Of a stretch of 33,964 nucleotides of DNA, positions 9,302-19,969 are shown one piece after another. The translations under genes were made by a program, and so were the position numbers. The notes under the pieces were generated by a model, which had not been told where the DNA came from, did no database searches, and was given only the letters and a program-made list of their open reading frames with translations. The DNA is from Eubacteriales Family XIII. Incertae Sedis bacterium (lineage in GTDB: Bacteria > Bacillota > Clostridia > Peptostreptococcales > Anaerovoracaceae), in assembly GCA_031281765.1 (NCBI GenBank), contig JAITEX010000013.1, positions 1-33,964 on the forward strand, given 5' to 3'. Numbering within the stretch: the first letter of the stretch is position 1; each line of letters opens with the position of its first letter.

Positions 9302-11254
9302 ATGTCAGCGGATACGGAACGACAGAAATATGACGCCGAACAAATAGAGGTATTAGAGGGATTGGAACCCGTCCGGCAACGGCCGGGTATGTATATCGGC
9401 AGCACAGGCACGAAGGGCCTGCACCACCTCGTGTACGAGGTCGTCGACAATAGCGTGGACGAAGCCCTTGCGGGCTTCTGTAAGAATATCAGCGTCACCA
9501 TTCAAAAGGACAATTCGATAGTCGTCGAGGACGACGGGCGCGGCATGCCCGTGGACAACCACCCGAAACTCGGGATACCGGCGGTGGAGGTCATTCATAC
9601 GGTGCTGCACGCGGGCGGCAAGTTCGGCGGCGGCGGCTACAAGGTTTCGGGCGGGCTGCACGGCGTGGGCGCCTCGGTCGTCAACGCGCTTTCCGAGCAT
9701 ATGGAAGTCGAAATCAAGCGAAACGGCTATACCTACAAGCAGACCTATTCGCGCGGCAAGACGCAGACGCCCCTTGAAATTATAGGGGAATCGAGGAAAA
9801 CGGGCTCAAAGACGACGTTCAAACCGGACCCGGAAATCTTTGACGAAACCGATTTCAACTATGGTACGCTCGAACACCGTCTGCGCGAGATGGCTTTTTT
9901 GAACAAGGGCGTAAAAATCGCCCTTGACGATCAGCGCGAGGGAAAGAAGAGGAAAGACGTATTCTGTTATGAGGGCGGCATCCGCGAGTTTGTAAAGTAC
10001 CAGAATGAGCACAAGGACATCGCGCCGATACACAAGGACATCATCTATTTCGAGGCGGTGCGCGAGACGGGGAACGCCGAGGTCGAAATCGCGATGCAGT
10101 ATACGAAGGCGTTCAGTGAAACGGTCTTCACCTATGCGAATAATATCAACACGATTGACGGCGGCATGCACCTTGCGGGATTCCGCTCGTCGCTGACGCG
10201 CGTGTTCAACGATTACGCCCGGCGCACGGGTATGCTGAAAGAAAAAGAGGAGAATTTCGCGGGCGAGGATATTCGCGAAGGCCTGACGGCCATTATCTCC
10301 GTAAAGATGGAAAATCCGCAATTCGAGGGCCAGACGAAGGGAAAGCTCGGGAACAGCGATATTCGCGGTTTTGTCGAAAGCACGACGAACGACAGGCTTA
10401 TGGCCTTTCTTGAAGAGAACCCGTCACAGGCGAAGGACATTCTCGCGAAAATCATCGCGGCCTACAAGGTCCGCCTGAAAACGCAGAAGGTGCGTGACAT
10501 CGAGCGCAAGAACCTGATGGGCGGCGGCAGCCTGCCCGGCAAGCTTGCGGACTGTTCCGAAAAGGATCCGGCGAAGTCGGAGATTTTCCTTGTCGAGGGC
10601 GATTCGGCCGGCGGCTCGGCCAAGCTCGGCCGCGACCGCACGCGCCAGGCTATCCTGCCACTGCGCGGCAAGATTTTGAACGTGGAAAAAGCGAACGAGG
10701 GGCGCATGCTCAGTTCGGACGAAATCAAGAACATGATTACGGCTTTCGGTTGCGGTATCGACATACCGGGCAGCGAGGATTCGTTCGACCTCGAAAAGCT
10801 GCGCTACCATAAAATCATTATTATGACGGATGCGGACGTCGACGGCGCGCATATCCGCACCCTGCTGCTGACATTCTTCTTCCGTTATATGAAACAGCTG
10901 ATTCTGAACGGCCACGTCTATATCGCGCAGCCGCCGCTCTATCAGGTGCGTCGCGGCAAGGAAATACATTATACCTATTCCGAACGGGAGCAGGATAAGC
11001 TGATGCGCGAGCTCGGCGAAAAGGCGCCGAACGCGAAGTACGACATACAGCGTTACAAAGGTCTCGGCGAGATGGACGCAGCCCAGCTGAAGGAAACGAC
11101 GATGGACTGGAACAACCGTACGCTGATTCAGGTAACGGTGGACGACATCACGCTTGCGGACGAGATATTCTCAATGCTGATGGGCGACAAAGTGGAGCCG
11201 CGCCGCCGCTTCATCGAAGAGAACGCGGCCTACGTAAAGAACCTCGACATATAA
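9302..11254 (+). CDS. gyrB: DNA gyrase subunit B
   Basis: YDAEQIEVLEGLEPVRQRPGMYIGSTGTKGLHHLVYEVVDNSVDEA; EGDSAGGSAKLGRDRTRQAILPLRGKILNVEKA. Confidence 0.98.
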   Translation: MSADTERQKYDAEQIEVLEGLEPVRQRPGMYIGSTGTKGLHHLVYEVVDNSVDEALAGFCKNISVTIQKDNSIVVEDDGRGMPVDNHPKLGIPAVEVIHTVLHAGGKFGGGGYKVSGGLHGVGASVVNALSEHMEVEIKRNGYTYKQTYSRGKTQTPLEIIGESRKTGSKTTFKPDPEIFDETDFNYGTLEHRLREMAFLNKGVKIALDDQREGKKRKDVFCYEGGIREFVKYQNEHKDIAPIHKDIIYFEAVRETGNAEVEIAMQYTKAFSETVFTYANNINTIDGGMHLAGFRSSLTRVFNDYARRTGMLKEKEENFAGEDIREGLTAIISVKMENPQFEGQTKGKLGNSDIRGFVESTTNDRLMAFLEENPSQAKDILAKIIAAYKVRLKTQKVRDIERKNLMGGGSLPGKLADCSEKDPAKSEIFLVEGDSAGGSAKLGRDRTRQAILPLRGKILNVEKANEGRMLSSDEIKNMITAFGCGIDIPGSEDSFDLEKLRYHKIIIMTDADVDGAHIRTLLLTFFFRYMKQLILNGHVYIAQPPLYQVRRGKEIHYTYSEREQDKLMRELGEKAPNAKYDIQRYKGLGEMDAAQLKETTMDWNNRTLIQVTVDDITLADEIFSMLMGDKVEPRRRFIEENAAYVKNLDI

Positions 11255-11266
11255 AAGGAGAATTAG

Positions 11267-13711
11267 GTGGAACAACAGATAGATGAACTGAAGATGATTC
11301 AAACCGAAATTCACGACGAGATGAAAAACGCGTATATCGACTACGCGATGAGTGTCATCGTCGCGAGAGCGTTGCCGGACGTGCGCGACGGTTTGAAGCC
11401 GGTACACCGGCGTATACTCTACGGCATGAATGAGCTCGGCGTGACGCCGGACAAACCGCACAAAAAATCCGCGCGTATCGTCGGCGATGTCATGGGTAAA
11501 TACCACCCCCACGGTGATTCGTCCATCTATGACGCGATGGTCAGGATGGCACAGGATTTCTCGACCCGATACCCCTTGGTTGACGGGCACGGGAATTTCG
11601 GCAATATCGACGGCGACGGGGCTGCGGCGATGCGATATACGGAAGCCCGCATGAGCCCGCTTGCCCTGCAGATGCTGCGCGATATTGACAAGGATACGGT
11701 GGACTTCGTACCGAATTTCGATGGGGAGGAAAAGGAGCCGAGCGTTCTGCCGTCCCGTTTTCCGAACCTGCTCGTCAACGGTTCAAACGGCATTGCGGTC
11801 GGTATGGCGACGTCCATCCCCCCGCATAATTTAACGGAAGTCATCAATGCTACCGTAACGCTGATAGACGAGCCGGAAACGGAGGTCGACGCGCTGTGCA
11901 AGATAGTGACAGGGCCGGATTTCCCGACGGGCGCGACCATTCTCGGAAAAAAAGGCGCGCGGGACGCATACAAGACCGGCCGCGGCTCCGTGCTCGTGCG
12001 GGCTACGCACGAATTTGAGGAGACGAAAAAAGGCAAACAGCAGATCGTCTTTACCTCCATCCCCTATCAAATCAACAAGGGGAACCTGCTCGAGAAGATG
12101 GGCGAACTCTGGCGCGAAAAGAAGATTGACGGCATCGCGGAGGTGCGCGACGAGTCGAGCATGGAGGGTATCCGTATCGTTGTTGAATTGAAGCGCGAGG
12201 CGAACCCGCAGGTGACGCTGAACCGCCTGTTCAAGCAAACGCAGCTTCAATCGAGCTATTCGATGATAATGCTCGCCCTCGTAGACGGCCAGCCGCGCGT
12301 ATTGAATCTGAAAGATATGCTCGGGCATTATCTTACGCACCAGAAGAACATCGTGACACGGCGTACGCGCTACGACCTCGCGAAAGCCGAGGCGCGGGCG
12401 CATATCGTCGAGGGCCTGCTGATCGCGCTCGACAATATCGACGAAATCATCAAGACTATCCGCTCGAGCTATGACAACGCGAAAGAGAACCTGATGGGGC
12501 GGTTCCACCTTTCCGACTTGCAGGCGCAAGCCATTCTCGATATGCAGCTGCGCCGCCTGCAGGGCCTCGAAAAAGAGAAGCTCGAAAAGGAATACGGCGA
12601 ACTGAAGAAGATGATTGCCTATTATAAGGAACTGCTCGGGGATGAACATAAGCTGATGAACGTCGTAAAGGACGAACTCATCGAGATTCGCGACAAGTGG
12701 GGCGACGCGCGCAAGACGGCCATCGCGCCGGCCGCGGCCGAGATAGAGGAGGAAGACCTTATCGAGGAAAGCAACGTGGCCATTACGCTGACGCACCTCG
12801 GCTATATCAAGCGCGTGGAGGCGGACGTCTACAAGACGCAGAAGCGCGGCGGCAAGGGCATCATGGGATTGACGACGCGGGACAACGATTTCGTGCGCGA
12901 CCTTATCATCACGTCCACACACGATTATCTGATGTTCTTTACAAATACGGGAAAGGTGCATAAAATAAAGGCATACGAAATACCCGAAGCCCAGAGGGCC
13001 GCGAAGGGTACGCCCGCCATCAATTTCCTGAACCTCATGCAGAGGGAGCGGATAACGGCGGTGATGCCGATACGGGAATTCCCGGACGACAAGTACCTGA
13101 TAGCCGTCACGAAGCACGGGACCATCAAGAAGACGTCGCTCTCGCAGTTCGACACGAACCGCAAGAACGGGCTGATTGCCATCAACCTGAAAGACGGCGA
13201 CGAGATGATCGGCATCAAGCAGACGAGCGGCACGAACATCGTCATGATTGTGACGAAGAATGGCAAGAGCATCTGCTTCCACGAGAACGATGTGCGGCCG
13301 ATGGGACGGCAGGCTACGGGCGTCAGGGCCATCAATCTCGACGAAAACGACGAGGTCGTGGCGATGGACCTTGCGGAGAAGGACGAGAAAGTCCTTGTCG
13401 TGACGAAGAACGGCTACGGCAAGAGGACGCCCGTCGAGGAATACAAGGTACAGACAAGAGGAGGCAAAGGCGTACTTACGTACGATAAGGCGAAGTTCAA
13501 GAAAACAGGAGAGCTCGTCGGGGCGACCATCGTGACCGACGACGACGAATTACTTTTGATCAACTCGGACGGCGTTATTATACGCATAGGAGCCAAGGAG
13601 ATCAAACCGCTCGGAAGGCAGACCCTCGGCGTTAAAATCATGAGGGTCGGCCAGGACGCACAGATCATAGCCATCGCAAAAGTGGTGAAGGAAGCAGAGA
13701 CCGAGGAGTAA
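11267..13711 (+). CDS. gyrA: DNA gyrase subunit A
   Basis: [35 protein letters not shown]...[38 protein letters not shown] start after AAGGAG. Confidence 0.98.
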   Translation: MEQQIDELKMIQTEIHDEMKNAYIDYAMSVIVARALPDVRDGLKPVHRRILYGMNELGVTPDKPHKKSARIVGDVMGKYHPHGDSSIYDAMVRMAQDFSTRYPLVDGHGNFGNIDGDGAAAMRYTEARMSPLALQMLRDIDKDTVDFVPNFDGEEKEPSVLPSRFPNLLVNGSNGIAVGMATSIPPHNLTEVINATVTLIDEPETEVDALCKIVTGPDFPTGATILGKKGARDAYKTGRGSVLVRATHEFEETKKGKQQIVFTSIPYQINKGNLLEKMGELWREKKIDGIAEVRDESSMEGIRIVVELKREANPQVTLNRLFKQTQLQSSYSMIMLALVDGQPRVLNLKDMLGHYLTHQKNIVTRRTRYDLAKAEARAHIVEGLLIALDNIDEIIKTIRSSYDNAKENLMGRFHLSDLQAQAILDMQLRRLQGLEKEKLEKEYGELKKMIAYYKELLGDEHKLMNVVKDELIEIRDKWGDARKTAIAPAAAEIEEEDLIEESNVAITLTHLGYIKRVEADVYKTQKRGGKGIMGLTTRDNDFVRDLIITSTHDYLMFFTNTGKVHKIKAYEIPEAQRAAKGTPAINFLNLMQRERITAVMPIREFPDDKYLIAVTKHGTIKKTSLSQFDTNRKNGLIAINLKDGDEMIGIKQTSGTNIVMIVTKNGKSICFHENDVRPMGRQATGVRAINLDENDEVVAMDLAEKDEKVLVVTKNGYGKRTPVEEYKVQTRGGKGVLTYDKAKFKKTGELVGATIVTDDDELLLINSDGVIIRIGAKEIKPLGRQTLGVKIMRVGQDAQIIAIAKVVKEAETEE

Positions 13712-13720
13712 GGGGGAGAG

Positions 13721-14029
13721 ATGACATACGCTATCAAGAAGGATTATGACAGCCAACGGGACAAGTGGCTTGTCGTACTCACCGGCGAAATCGATATTTC
13801 GAACGCGGCCGGACTGAAACAGGAGCTGAGCGACGCATACGGGGAACACGCGGCCGATATGGATGTCGATATAAGCGGCATATCCTATATCGACAGCACC
13901 GGGCTCGGCATTATTATCAGCCTGTATGGAAAGATGCGGGAAAGCGGGAATAAAATCAAACTTTTAAACCCGAGAGACAATGTAAAGAAGCTGCTGAAAA
14001 TCACGCAGTTGGACAAGGTATTATGTTAG
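13721..14029 (+). CDS. STAS-domain anti-sigma factor antagonist (RsbV/SpoIIAA-like)
   Basis: TGEIDISNAAGLKQEL...DVDISGISYIDSTGLGIIISLYGKM, including the phosphorylatable Ser in DSTGLG. Confidence 0.92.
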   Translation: MTYAIKKDYDSQRDKWLVVLTGEIDISNAAGLKQELSDAYGEHAADMDVDISGISYIDSTGLGIIISLYGKMRESGNKIKLLNPRDNVKKLLKITQLDKVLC

Positions 14030-14040
14030 GGGGGGCGGAA

Positions 14041-14457
14041 ATGAACGACCATATAAAACTCGTAATACCCTGCAAGCCCGAGTATGTAAGTACGGTACGG
14101 CTTATGGTATCGTCCGTCGCGAGTCGGGCGGGATTCAACATCGAGGCAATAGAGGATATGAAGGTGGCGGTATCCGAGGCGTGTACGAATATCATCAATC
14201 ACAGCAAATTATGCGGGGAAGATGAGTATCGGGTCATGTGCACGCGGGGAACAGACCGGATGGAGATATTGGTTGAGGACGATGGCGTAGGTTTTGACGC
14301 AGTCGGGCGGCCGGAGGTCGAACAAGGGAAAATAAGCGAAAGCGGCCTCGGGATATTTATTATCAAGGCCCTGATGGATGAAGCGGAAGTGTTGAGCGAG
14401 GAGGGGTGCGGAACCCGGTTTCTCATGGCAAAGTATCTGACAGTGGGCGAAGAGTAA
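14041..14457 (+). CDS. Anti-sigma factor serine kinase (RsbW/SpoIIAB-like, HATPase)
   Basis: EDMKVAVSEACTNIINHSK, ILVEDDGVGFD, ESGLGIFIIKALMDEAEV; downstream ATG with strong SD (AGGGGGGG) preferred over 14023. Confidence 0.9.
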   Translation: MNDHIKLVIPCKPEYVSTVRLMVSSVASRAGFNIEAIEDMKVAVSEACTNIINHSKLCGEDEYRVMCTRGTDRMEILVEDDGVGFDAVGRPEVEQGKISESGLGIFIIKALMDEAEVLSEEGCGTRFLMAKYLTVGEE

Positions 14458-14473
14458 CCGGATACGCAGGGCA

Positions 14474-15229
14474 ATGGAAGAAAACGCCTTTAATACCGAA
14501 CAGATCAGAAAACTGTTCAACGAATATTATAAGACGAAAGACATCGGGTTGAGGAATGAGCTTATCGAACACTATCTTCCGGTCGTGGATATTCTCATTT
14601 CCAAGTATTTGAACAGGGGCGTCGAATACGATGATTTGAAACAGGCCGGCTCGATGGCGTTGGTGTTCGCCGTGGAGAGGTTTGACCCGACAAAGGACTA
14701 TGAATTTACGAGCTTTGCGACGCCGACCATTATCGGTGAAATAAAGCGGTATTTTCGCGATAAGGGTTGGGCGATGAAAGTGCCGCGCCAACTGAAAGAA
14801 ATCGCGTTGCAGCTACCGAAAGCGCAGGAGCGGCTTTACTCGGAGCTTCAGCGGCAGCCGCAAATAGATGAAATAGCCAAATACCTCGGCTATTCGGAGG
14901 AAAGAATACTTGAAGCGATGGAAAGCAGCAAGAGTTTTCAGGCGCTTTCGCTGAATCAGGATTTCGAAGATGAAGGGAACGAGGAACAGGACTCGAGCAT
15001 CGAACGGTTTACGGGAACGCAGGAGAGCGGGTTTGAAAGTTTTGAGAACGCGGATTTGATAAAACGTGTGGTGGACACGCTCAATGAACGCGAAAAACTC
15101 ATTTTCACGCGGCGGATGCTCGGCAGCGATTCACAAGAGGAAGTCGCCGCCGAACTCGGCGTCAGCCAGATGACGGTATCCCGTATGGAAGAAGTCATCA
15201 GGCAGAAATTCCGGGCGGAGTTTTCGTAG
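14474..15229 (+). CDS. Sigma-B/F/G subfamily RNA polymerase sigma factor
   Basis: GVEYDDLKQAGSMALVFAVERFDPTKDYEFTSFATPTIIGEIKRYFRDKGWAMKVPRQLKE; region 4 SQEEVAAELGVSQMTVSRMEEV. Confidence 0.94.
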   Translation: MEENAFNTEQIRKLFNEYYKTKDIGLRNELIEHYLPVVDILISKYLNRGVEYDDLKQAGSMALVFAVERFDPTKDYEFTSFATPTIIGEIKRYFRDKGWAMKVPRQLKEIALQLPKAQERLYSELQRQPQIDEIAKYLGYSEERILEAMESSKSFQALSLNQDFEDEGNEEQDSSIERFTGTQESGFESFENADLIKRVVDTLNEREKLIFTRRMLGSDSQEEVAAELGVSQMTVSRMEEVIRQKFRAEFS

Positions 15230-15323
15230 GGCCGGGCAAAGAGATATGTCGCAGGGGCCGCGCGGAGACGGACGAGGCGAAGGCTGGAGCGGGTCCTGAA
15301 AAATAGAGAAATAAAGGAATTAT

Positions 15324-16313
15324 ATGAGGAAACGTGTTTTTTCGGGCGTGCAGCCCACGGGCAATATCCATATCGGCAACTATCTGGGGGCGCTCAGGCA
15401 GTTCGTGCAGCTTCAGGACGAAAACGACTGTATCTACTGCATTGTAGACCTGCACGCCATTACGACGCCGAAAGATCCGCGGGAGTTGCGGGAACATATC
15501 CTGAACGTGGCCGCGCTCTATATGGCGGTCGGCATAGACCCGGCGAAATCGACGGTTTTCGTACAGTCCGATGTGCCGGGCCACGCGGAACTTTCGTGGA
15601 TACTCATGTGCAATTCCTATACGGGCGAACTGTCGCGCATGACGCAGTTCAAGGACAAGAGCCGCGCGAGCGAATCAGCGGGAACCGGCCTTTTTGCCTA
15701 CCCCGTGCTGATGGCGGCGGATATACTGCTCTACGATTCGGATATAGTCCCGGTCGGCAACGATCAGAAACAGCATATCGAACTGACGCGCGACATCGCG
15801 ATTCGCGTAAACAATAAATACGGCGAGGACACGTTTGTCGTACCCGAGGGGCGTTTTCTGAAAGAGGGCGCGCGCATCATGGCGCTTGACGACCCGTCGG
15901 CAAAGATGAGCAAGAGCGCGGAAAATGAGCTGAGCCGTATCTCGCTTCTCGATGATGAAGCGAAGATAAAAAAGGCCATCATGCGGGCGACGACGGATTC
16001 GGACGGGGAAATACGTTTTGATCCGGAAAACAAGCCCGGGGTCAGCAATCTACTCACGATATACGGCGTGTTCACGGGAACCTCCGTGGCGGAACTGGAA
16101 AAGAACTATGCAGGGCAGGGCTATGGCGCGCTGAAAAAGGACTTAGTGGAAGTGACCATAGAGAGCCTGCGCCCGATACGCGAAAAATATGCGGAGATTT
16201 GCGCGTCCGGAGAGCTTCCGCGCATTTTGGCGGATGGCGCCGAACAGGCCGGAGCCAAAGCGGAACAGGTCATACGCCGCGTGAAAGAACGGTTCGGGCT
16301 CGGAAGCAGGTAG
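15324..16313 (+). CDS. trpS: Tryptophanyl-tRNA synthetase
   Basis: MRKRVFSGVQPTGNIHIGNYLGALRQFV (HIGN) and AKMSKSAEN (KMSKS). Confidence 0.97.
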   Translation: MRKRVFSGVQPTGNIHIGNYLGALRQFVQLQDENDCIYCIVDLHAITTPKDPRELREHILNVAALYMAVGIDPAKSTVFVQSDVPGHAELSWILMCNSYTGELSRMTQFKDKSRASESAGTGLFAYPVLMAADILLYDSDIVPVGNDQKQHIELTRDIAIRVNNKYGEDTFVVPEGRFLKEGARIMALDDPSAKMSKSAENELSRISLLDDEAKIKKAIMRATTDSDGEIRFDPENKPGVSNLLTIYGVFTGTSVAELEKNYAGQGYGALKKDLVEVTIESLRPIREKYAEICASGELPRILADGAEQAGAKAEQVIRRVKERFGLGSR

Positions 16314-16347
16314 GCGAAGCTACGGAGGAAAGGCGGGTCAGGCGCGG

Positions 16348-17250
16348 TTACTTTGGCCGTTGCTGTTCCCGCATTCTCTGTATCTGGGCGTGACGGCGTT
16401 CGCGCGCGGGGTCGGGCTGCTGGTTTTGTTGCAGCAAACGGTTTGGCTCACCGTCCTCATTCTGCGAAGAAGATATGCGCGGTTCGTTCCAAATCATCGT
16501 TGAGGGGAACTCCACCATCGGTACCTCCTTGCTCGGTCGGCCGGGGCGCTTCCACGGACGGCGCCTGCGTATCATCTGCCACGCGGGTTGTTCGTAGGTC
16601 AGCAGCCACTGCTGTGGATAGAACAGTTCATAGAGCGCCAGGAAGAGAATGAGCATCATGCCCGCGAGCAGCCAGCCGCCAAGTACGTCCGTCGGATAGT
16701 GTACCCCGAGGTAGATACGGCTCAGGCCGATACCAAACGCAAGCAAGGAAAGCGCTATCGTGAAAAACCACGACGCGCCGGGATTGTTCCGGAGGAAGAA
16801 ATAGCGGCGCAGCAGTATCATCAGCAGAATATAGAGCATGAATCCGGCGCTCGCATGGCCGCTCGGAAAACTGTAGGATCCGATGTCGATAAGGCGCAGC
16901 GCCTCATCGGGGCGTACGCGTTCCACGATTCCCTTTATTATCGCATTGACGAGGGCGCACAGCAGGACGCCTATTGAGGCGGGGGCGCCGAAACGGAAGC
17001 GCGTGGGCAGTATGAGCAGGACTGCGCATACGCCGATAATGGTATACGTATTCGCGCAGAATGTGAGGATCTTCATCACACTCGTCAAAAAATTGTTCCG
17101 CAGAGCGACAAAGGCGTCAAGAACCGGTTTGTCGACGTCCGCCGTCTTGCCCGTCGTCACAAGAATCGTGCAGAGGACAAACAGCGCGAGCAAAGCCGCA
17201 AAGATGATCCATTTCACTATTGACGGTTTTTTCTGTTCGTAAATTTCCAT
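16348..17250 (-). CDS. PAP2 family phosphatase (membrane)
   Basis: KGIVERVRPDEA, SYSFPSGHASAGFM, SRIYLGVHYPTDVLGGW: the three PAP2 motifs. Confidence 0.92.
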   Translation of the reverse strand: MEIYEQKKPSIVKWIIFAALLALFVLCTILVTTGKTADVDKPVLDAFVALRNNFLTSVMKILTFCANTYTIIGVCAVLLILPTRFRFGAPASIGVLLCALVNAIIKGIVERVRPDEALRLIDIGSYSFPSGHASAGFMLYILLMILLRRYFFLRNNPGASWFFTIALSLLAFGIGLSRIYLGVHYPTDVLGGWLLAGMMLILFLALYELFYPQQWLLTYEQPAWQMIRRRRPWKRPGRPSKEVPMVEFPSTMIWNEPRISSSQNEDGEPNRLLQQNQQPDPARERRHAQIQRMREQQRPK

Positions 17251-17259
17251 AGAATAATT

Positions 17260-18009
17260 TTATACCACACCGTTCCATTCGTCGAGCTTTGATCTCACGA
17301 TACCCTCAACCCGTTCCGCAAGGCCCGCGGCCTCTTCCTTTGTCAGCGACGCCGTTTCGATGGGCGGGTGTACGTAAAAATTCACCGTATGTGGCCGAAT
17401 ATAGCCCTTTTCCTCGTAGAGATGCCACGAGCCGCGTATCGTTACGGGTACCACGGGGACGCCCGTGCGCAGCGCGAGCCGCAGGCTCCCTTTTTTGAAC
17501 GAAGCCATGCCGTCGCCGAGATACCTCGTCCCTTCCGGGAAAATCACGAGTGAAAACCCCTCGCGCAGATATTCCTCGCCTTCGCGGAAAACCTCTACGG
17601 CCGCGCGCGGATCCCCCTGCACGAGAAAGACGCTGCGTATGCGCCGTATCCACCGGCCGAAAAAAGGAAGCTTCCCGAGGTTTTGTTTCGCCACAAAGCC
17701 GATTTGCCGTTTCCGGAAGAGTGCGAGGAATACGAAAATATCGCCGTAGGCCTGATGGTTCGAAACGAAGAGCGCCGGTTCTGCGGGTATGCGTTCAAGC
17801 CCTTCGGCCCGTATGTCCGCGCCGAATTTCTGCGTGATTTTTGCGCCCCACCATGACGAGGCTTTCAATATCGCCTCACGTTCCCCGCGGAAATCACCGG
17901 CCACTCTGCACCGGTCCGCCTCGGCGCCGAATTTGCGTATGTGAAAGAGGCTCCAGAGTATCCACGAAAAAAATCGCAGGTTTTTAAAGAATTTCGTCAC
18001 CGCTTCCAT
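17260..18009 (-). CDS. 1-acyl-sn-glycerol-3-phosphate acyltransferase (PlsC-like)
   Basis: FVSNHQAYGDIFVFLAL (NHx4D) and VIFPEGTRYLGDGMASFKKGSLRLA. ORF track start is 18042; MEAVTKFF start at 18009 preferred. Confidence 0.92.
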   Translation of the reverse strand: MEAVTKFFKNLRFFSWILWSLFHIRKFGAEADRCRVAGDFRGEREAILKASSWWGAKITQKFGADIRAEGLERIPAEPALFVSNHQAYGDIFVFLALFRKRQIGFVAKQNLGKLPFFGRWIRRIRSVFLVQGDPRAAVEVFREGEEYLREGFSLVIFPEGTRYLGDGMASFKKGSLRLALRTGVPVVPVTIRGSWHLYEEKGYIRPHTVNFYVHPPIETASLTKEEAAGLAERVEGIVRSKLDEWNGVV

Positions 18010-18013
18010 CAGT

Positions 18014-18931
18014 TCATCTCCATAGCTTGTCGGGATAGACACCCCTGTCCTTCAGCGCCTGCAGCGCGCTGACCACCGATTTCCGGTCCTCCTTGTACGT
18101 GATGCCGTACCAATGGTCGTCGGTCGTCATCACTTTCACGGTCGCTTCGCCGGCGTCCTTCATATCGCCGACCGTACGCGGCAGCTGATACTCGCCCCGC
18201 AGCGGGTCTGTGCGCAGTATCCTGTCCAATGCGGCGGGAAATTCCCGGACCGCTATTTCCATAAACCCCTCCGTGAAGCCCCAGAAGTTCATCGAGACCA
18301 CGGCGTCGGCCGGCAGCGGAATCCACGTCTCGTCGTCTTCCGTATAGGCGATCTCCGCGCCGCGCCGCATTATCTTCAGGCGCTCGTCGACGCCCGCCAT
18401 AAACCCGTCCGCGTCCACGCGGCAGATGCCGCGCGCCACATGACCGTTTTCCGTCACCGTATTCTTCAGCGTATAGCCGACCATCGCGTAACGCGCCGTT
18501 TCATCGTTTTTAGCCGATGAAAGGTAATCGAACATAAGCTGGTAGGCGTGCGGCCCGTAATAATCGTCTGCGTTTATCACGACAAAGGGCCCGCTCACCG
18601 CATGCCGCGCGGCCATCACCGCGTGGCAGGTCCCCCACGGCTTCACCCTGCCCTCCGGCACGCGATACCCGGCCGGCAGGTCATCGAGCCGCTGGAAGGC
18701 GTAGTCTATGTCGATATGTTTTCCGGCGCCCTCATCCAAAAGCGCGCGCACGTCCGCTTCTATATTTTTATTAATAACGAAAACCGCCTTCTCGAATCCG
18801 GCGAGGAGCGCGTCATACAGCGAAAAATCAGCAATGTTCTCGCCCTGCTCACTTACGGGCTCTATCTGTTTCAGTCCACCGTACCGCGAACCCATGCCCG
18901 CCGCCATCACTACAAGTACCGGTTTGTCCAT
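18014..18931 (-). CDS. Sugar-phosphate nucleotidyltransferase-like protein
   Basis: MDKPVLVVMAAGMGSRYGGLKQIEPVS...WGTCHAVMAARHAVSGPFVVINADDYYG. Confidence 0.85.
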   Translation of the reverse strand: MDKPVLVVMAAGMGSRYGGLKQIEPVSEQGENIADFSLYDALLAGFEKAVFVINKNIEADVRALLDEGAGKHIDIDYAFQRLDDLPAGYRVPEGRVKPWGTCHAVMAARHAVSGPFVVINADDYYGPHAYQLMFDYLSSAKNDETARYAMVGYTLKNTVTENGHVARGICRVDADGFMAGVDERLKIMRRGAEIAYTEDDETWIPLPADAVVSMNFWGFTEGFMEIAVREFPAALDRILRTDPLRGEYQLPRTVGDMKDAGEATVKVMTTDDHWYGITYKEDRKSVVSALQALKDRGVYPDKLWR

Positions 18932-19088
18932 ATATTCCTCCTGTTATACCGAAAGCTCCTGTCATATAGCCTTATATATTATAACCTCTTATCGCGGAAT
19001 CCGTACCACTTGAGCGAAATCGCTTTACTTCCGCGTATGGCTTCATATAATTTTATAATAGCACTCAATAAAAAACGGGGGAACGAAT

Positions 19089-19895
19089 ATGGAAATCAAA
19101 AACAAACACTCACGGACCGCCTACCGCGTCTTTTGGGGCATGGTGTTCCTGCTCGCGGGCGCGGCCATCATACTGAACGTCACGGGGATATTCGAAATCC
19201 CGAGCGGCGTAGATCTCGGCGACCTCGTCTGGTCCGTCGCGCTTGCGCTCGTCTTCGTATGGAGCATTCTCCACCGGTTCTGGTTCTTCACCTTCTGCGC
19301 CATCATCGGCGCGGGCGCCGTCTGGAGGGACCAGCTCGGCTTGCCGAACGAAAGCTTTTGGCCCATTGCCGGTGCGGCGTTATTGCTGAGCATCGGCCTG
19401 TCCATCCTGCTCAAGCCGAAACGCCGGTATGATTGGTCATACGAATATATCGGGAGATCTTCGCCCGGGCAGGGCGGATCGGACGGAAGTGAGGCGCAGA
19501 CGCCGCACAAGGAAGGCGTTGCTTCTTCCGGCGGCATACACACCTCCGCGACCGGGGACGATAATGACGTCTTTATCAAGGCTTCGTTCGGCGCGACCAT
19601 CAAATACGTGAACGCGCAGGCGCTGAAACACGCCTATCTCGACTGCTCGTTCGGCTCCATCAAGGCCTTTTTCGACAATGCGGCCATCCATGCGGACGGC
19701 GCCGTCATAGAGATAGACAATTCCTTCGGCGGCGTGGAGCTGTATATCCCGAAAGAATGGCGTTTGACGGACGACATCAATCGCATGCTCGGCGGCGTTG
19801 ACGTGAAAAACCCCGGTTTCGAAAAAGCGACGGGGCCCCCGGTCACACTGACCGGCAGCGTCAAATTCGGCGGCATAGAAATCATCTATGTGTAG
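19089..19895 (+). CDS. LiaF-like membrane protein (C-terminal cell-wall-antibiotic-response fold)
   Basis: Hydrophobic N-terminal helices; C-terminal ASFGATIKYVNAQALKHAYLDCSFGSIKAFFDNA...VEIDNSFGGVELYIPKEW (LiaF/DUF2154 style). Confidence 0.75.
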   Translation: MEIKNKHSRTAYRVFWGMVFLLAGAAIILNVTGIFEIPSGVDLGDLVWSVALALVFVWSILHRFWFFTFCAIIGAGAVWRDQLGLPNESFWPIAGAALLLSIGLSILLKPKRRYDWSYEYIGRSSPGQGGSDGSEAQTPHKEGVASSGGIHTSATGDDNDVFIKASFGATIKYVNAQALKHAYLDCSFGSIKAFFDNAAIHADGAVIEIDNSFGGVELYIPKEWRLTDDINRMLGGVDVKNPGFEKATGPPVTLTGSVKFGGIEIIYV

Positions 19896-19906
19896 CGACG
19901 TACAAC

Positions 19907-19946
19907 GACACAAATAAGAACGTCCCCATTGTGTTCCCATTGTGTT
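19907..19946. repeat. Dispersed 'ACACA..GGGGACG' repeat, copy 2
   Basis: GACACAAATAAGAACGTCCCCATTGTGTTCCCATTGTGTT. Confidence 0.75.
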
Positions 19947-19969
19947 CGATTTAGTATAATAGAGGCACT

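Noticed and set aside
11516-11534. Possible fluoroquinolone-resistance substitution in the GyrA QRDR
   Set aside because: [10 protein letters not shown] retains Ser and Asp at the usual resistance positions.
11831-13282. 483-aa minus-strand ORF opposite gyrA, and similar long antisense ORFs over gyrB and others (9806-10321, 10424-10969)
   Set aside because: Shadow ORFs from codon bias opposite clearly conserved genes; no recognisable domains.
15230-15323. T-box riboswitch upstream of trpS
   Set aside because: Short gap after the sigma gene; no T-box sequence or terminator/antiterminator visible.
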